Assembly (NCBI GenBank): GCA_013003075.1
Contig: JABDLJ010000033.1
Location: 1-64,000, forward strand
Reading direction: 5' to 3'
DNA length: 64,000 nucleotides
Origin: Paracoccaceae bacterium
GTDB lineage: Bacteria > Pseudomonadota > Alphaproteobacteria > Rhodobacterales > Rhodobacteraceae
Below the pieces are notes generated by a model, which saw nothing but the letters and a program-made list of their open reading frames with translations, was not told where the DNA came from and ran no database searches. Numbering within the stretch: position 1 is the stretch's first letter; the number at the start of each line of letters is the position of its first letter. The position numbers were made by a program, and so were the translations under genes. Positions 63,091-64,000 of the stretch are shown here, piece after piece.

Positions 63091-64000
63091 TCATCGACTG
63101 CCACGGGCATTACACCACCGAGCCAAAACCTTTCATGGAGTACCGCAAGGCGCAGATCGCCGCCTACGACGCCGGCGCCCCCCTGCCCGACTTCCCAGAG
63201 ATTTCCGACGACGATATCCGCACCTCGGTGGCTGAAAACCAGCTGAAGGCCCTCAAGGACAGGGGCGCCGATATGACGATCTTCAGTCCGCGCGCGTCCG
63301 GCATGGGGCACCATGTCGGCGACGAGGCGGTGTCACAGACCTGGACCCGGCACTGCAACGACATGATCCACCGGGTCACGCAGCTGTTTCCCGACAATTT
63401 CGTCGGTGTCTGCCAGTTGCCGCAGAATCCCCAAGCGCCCATTTCAAACGCCATTGCAGAGCTGGAGCGGTGCGTCGAGATGGGCTTTGTCGGGTGCAAC
63501 CTCAATCCGGACCCCTCTGGCGGCATGTGGACCGGCGTGCCTCTGACCGACAAGGCATGGTATCCGTTCTTCGCGAAGATGGTGGAACTCGAAGTGCCCG
63601 CGATGATCCACGTCTCCGGGTCGTGCAATCCCAACTTCCACATGACCGGGGCGCATTACATCAATGCCGATACGACGGCCTTCATGCAGTTCCTGCAAGG
63701 CGATCTGTTTTCCGACTTCCCGGACCTGAAGCTGATCATCCCGCATGGCGGGGGCGCCGTGCCCTACCATTGGGGCCGCTACCGAGGACTTGCCGACATG
63801 ATGGGCAAACCGCCGTTGCGCGAGCACATCATGCGCAATGTGTATTTCGACACTTGCGTCTACCATCAGGCGGGCATCGATTGCCTGTTCGAGGTCATCG
63901 ACATCGACAACATCCTGTTCGCCTCCGAGATGTTCGGCGCCGTGAAGGGCGTCGATCCGGAAACCGGCCATAATTTCGACGACACCAAGCGCTATGTCGA
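63087..64000 (+). CDS. ligJ: LigJ, 4-oxalomesaconate hydratase (C-terminus beyond window)
   Basis: A zinc-dependent amidohydrolase-fold hydratase acting after ring cleavage of protocatechuate or gallate. About 304 residues are visible and the frame is open to the window end. Metal and active-site segments are [37 protein letters not shown] and [18 protein letters not shown], very close to the known LigJ family. It overlaps ligK by four bases. Ring-cleavage genes may follow to the right. Confidence 0.94.
   Translation, partial: MIIDCHGHYTTEPKPFMEYRKAQIAAYDAGAPLPDFPEISDDDIRTSVAENQLKALKDRGADMTIFSPRASGMGHHVGDEAVSQTWTRHCNDMIHRVTQLFPDNFVGVCQLPQNPQAPISNAIAELERCVEMGFVGCNLNPDPSGGMWTGVPLTDKAWYPFFAKMVELEVPAMIHVSGSCNPNFHMTGAHYINADTTAFMQFLQGDLFSDFPDLKLIIPHGGGAVPYHWGRYRGLADMMGKPPLREHIMRNVYFDTCVYHQAGIDCLFEVIDIDNILFASEMFGAVKGVDPETGHNFDDTKRYV

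Overview
This 64 kb window is high-GC DNA from an alphaproteobacterium, most probably a marine Rhodobacteraceae/Roseobacter-type organism. The grounds are the DUF1127 gene followed by a CCUCCUCCC-loop small RNA (the ccaF1-CcsR arrangement known from Rhodobacter), a Hint-domain protein, an RTX/matrixin protease, the matPQMAB-type malonate locus, and many TRAP and tripartite tricarboxylate (TTT) transporter genes. This placement is inferred from gene families; no rRNA is present.

Layout. (1) 1-7377, minus strand: the division and cell wall (dcw) cluster mraZ-rsmH-ftsL-ftsI-murE-murF-mraY, tightly overlapped, with mraY running off the left edge. The 870 bp leader upstream of mraZ holds a strong hairpin and phased TGGGA-like repeats. 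(2) 8.2-20.4 kb: mixed housekeeping and accessory genes. These are the DUF1127/CcsR stress locus, a Hint protein, a single-domain response regulator, uvrD, an FMN alpha-hydroxy-acid oxidase, pyruvate carboxylase, a secreted RTX matrixin, a lipoprotein and tRNA-Gly(GCC). (3) 21.3-27.9 kb: a complete malonate uptake and use locus (TRAP transporter matPQM, malonyl-CoA decarboxylase matA, malonyl-CoA synthetase matB, divergent GntR regulator matR with a palindromic operator). (4) 27.9-31.4 kb: sparse region with poorly conserved genes and a UspA protein. (5) 31.4-64 kb: a large catabolic island for carboxylated, aromatic or shikimate-type substrates.

The island has five blocks. A long minus-strand operon (41.1 to 31.4 kb) carries tctA-tctB, a 4,5-dihydroxyphthalate decarboxylase-like protein, two class II aldolases (one frameshifted), a shikimate dehydrogenase, an aldehyde dehydrogenase, quiC (3-dehydroshikimate to protocatechuate) and an ACMSD-like amidohydrolase. 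A divergent plus-strand set carries a beta-hydroxyacid dehydrogenase, two cupins and a TctC-type binding protein. A second minus-strand operon (52.2 to 45.1 kb) carries a bicupin, a Rieske oxygenase, an unknown protein, a UreH/NiCoT-like metal transporter, a protein ending in eight histidines, two half-size permeases and a ThDP enzyme. A plus-strand operon (52.4-58.7 kb) carries a His-rich EutA-like ATPase, an IclR regulator, a [2Fe-2S] flavin reductase, another decarboxylase-like protein, a PanB-like enzyme and a Cys-nucleophile alpha/beta hydrolase. A final block carries a Zn alcohol dehydrogenase, a His-rich CobW GTPase, ligK and ligJ, the end of the protocatechuate 4,5-cleavage pathway.

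Two things tie the island together. One is a recurring 17 bp inverted repeat (GTTCC-N7-GGAAC type) in most of its promoter regions, beside an IclR gene that could read it. The other is an unusual density of histidine-rich metal-handling proteins around a Rieske oxygenase and cupins. No LigAB-type ring-cleavage enzyme is visible in the window; it may lie beyond the right edge, or one of the cupins may do the job. This possible metal-served oxygenase system is the best candidate here for undescribed biology.
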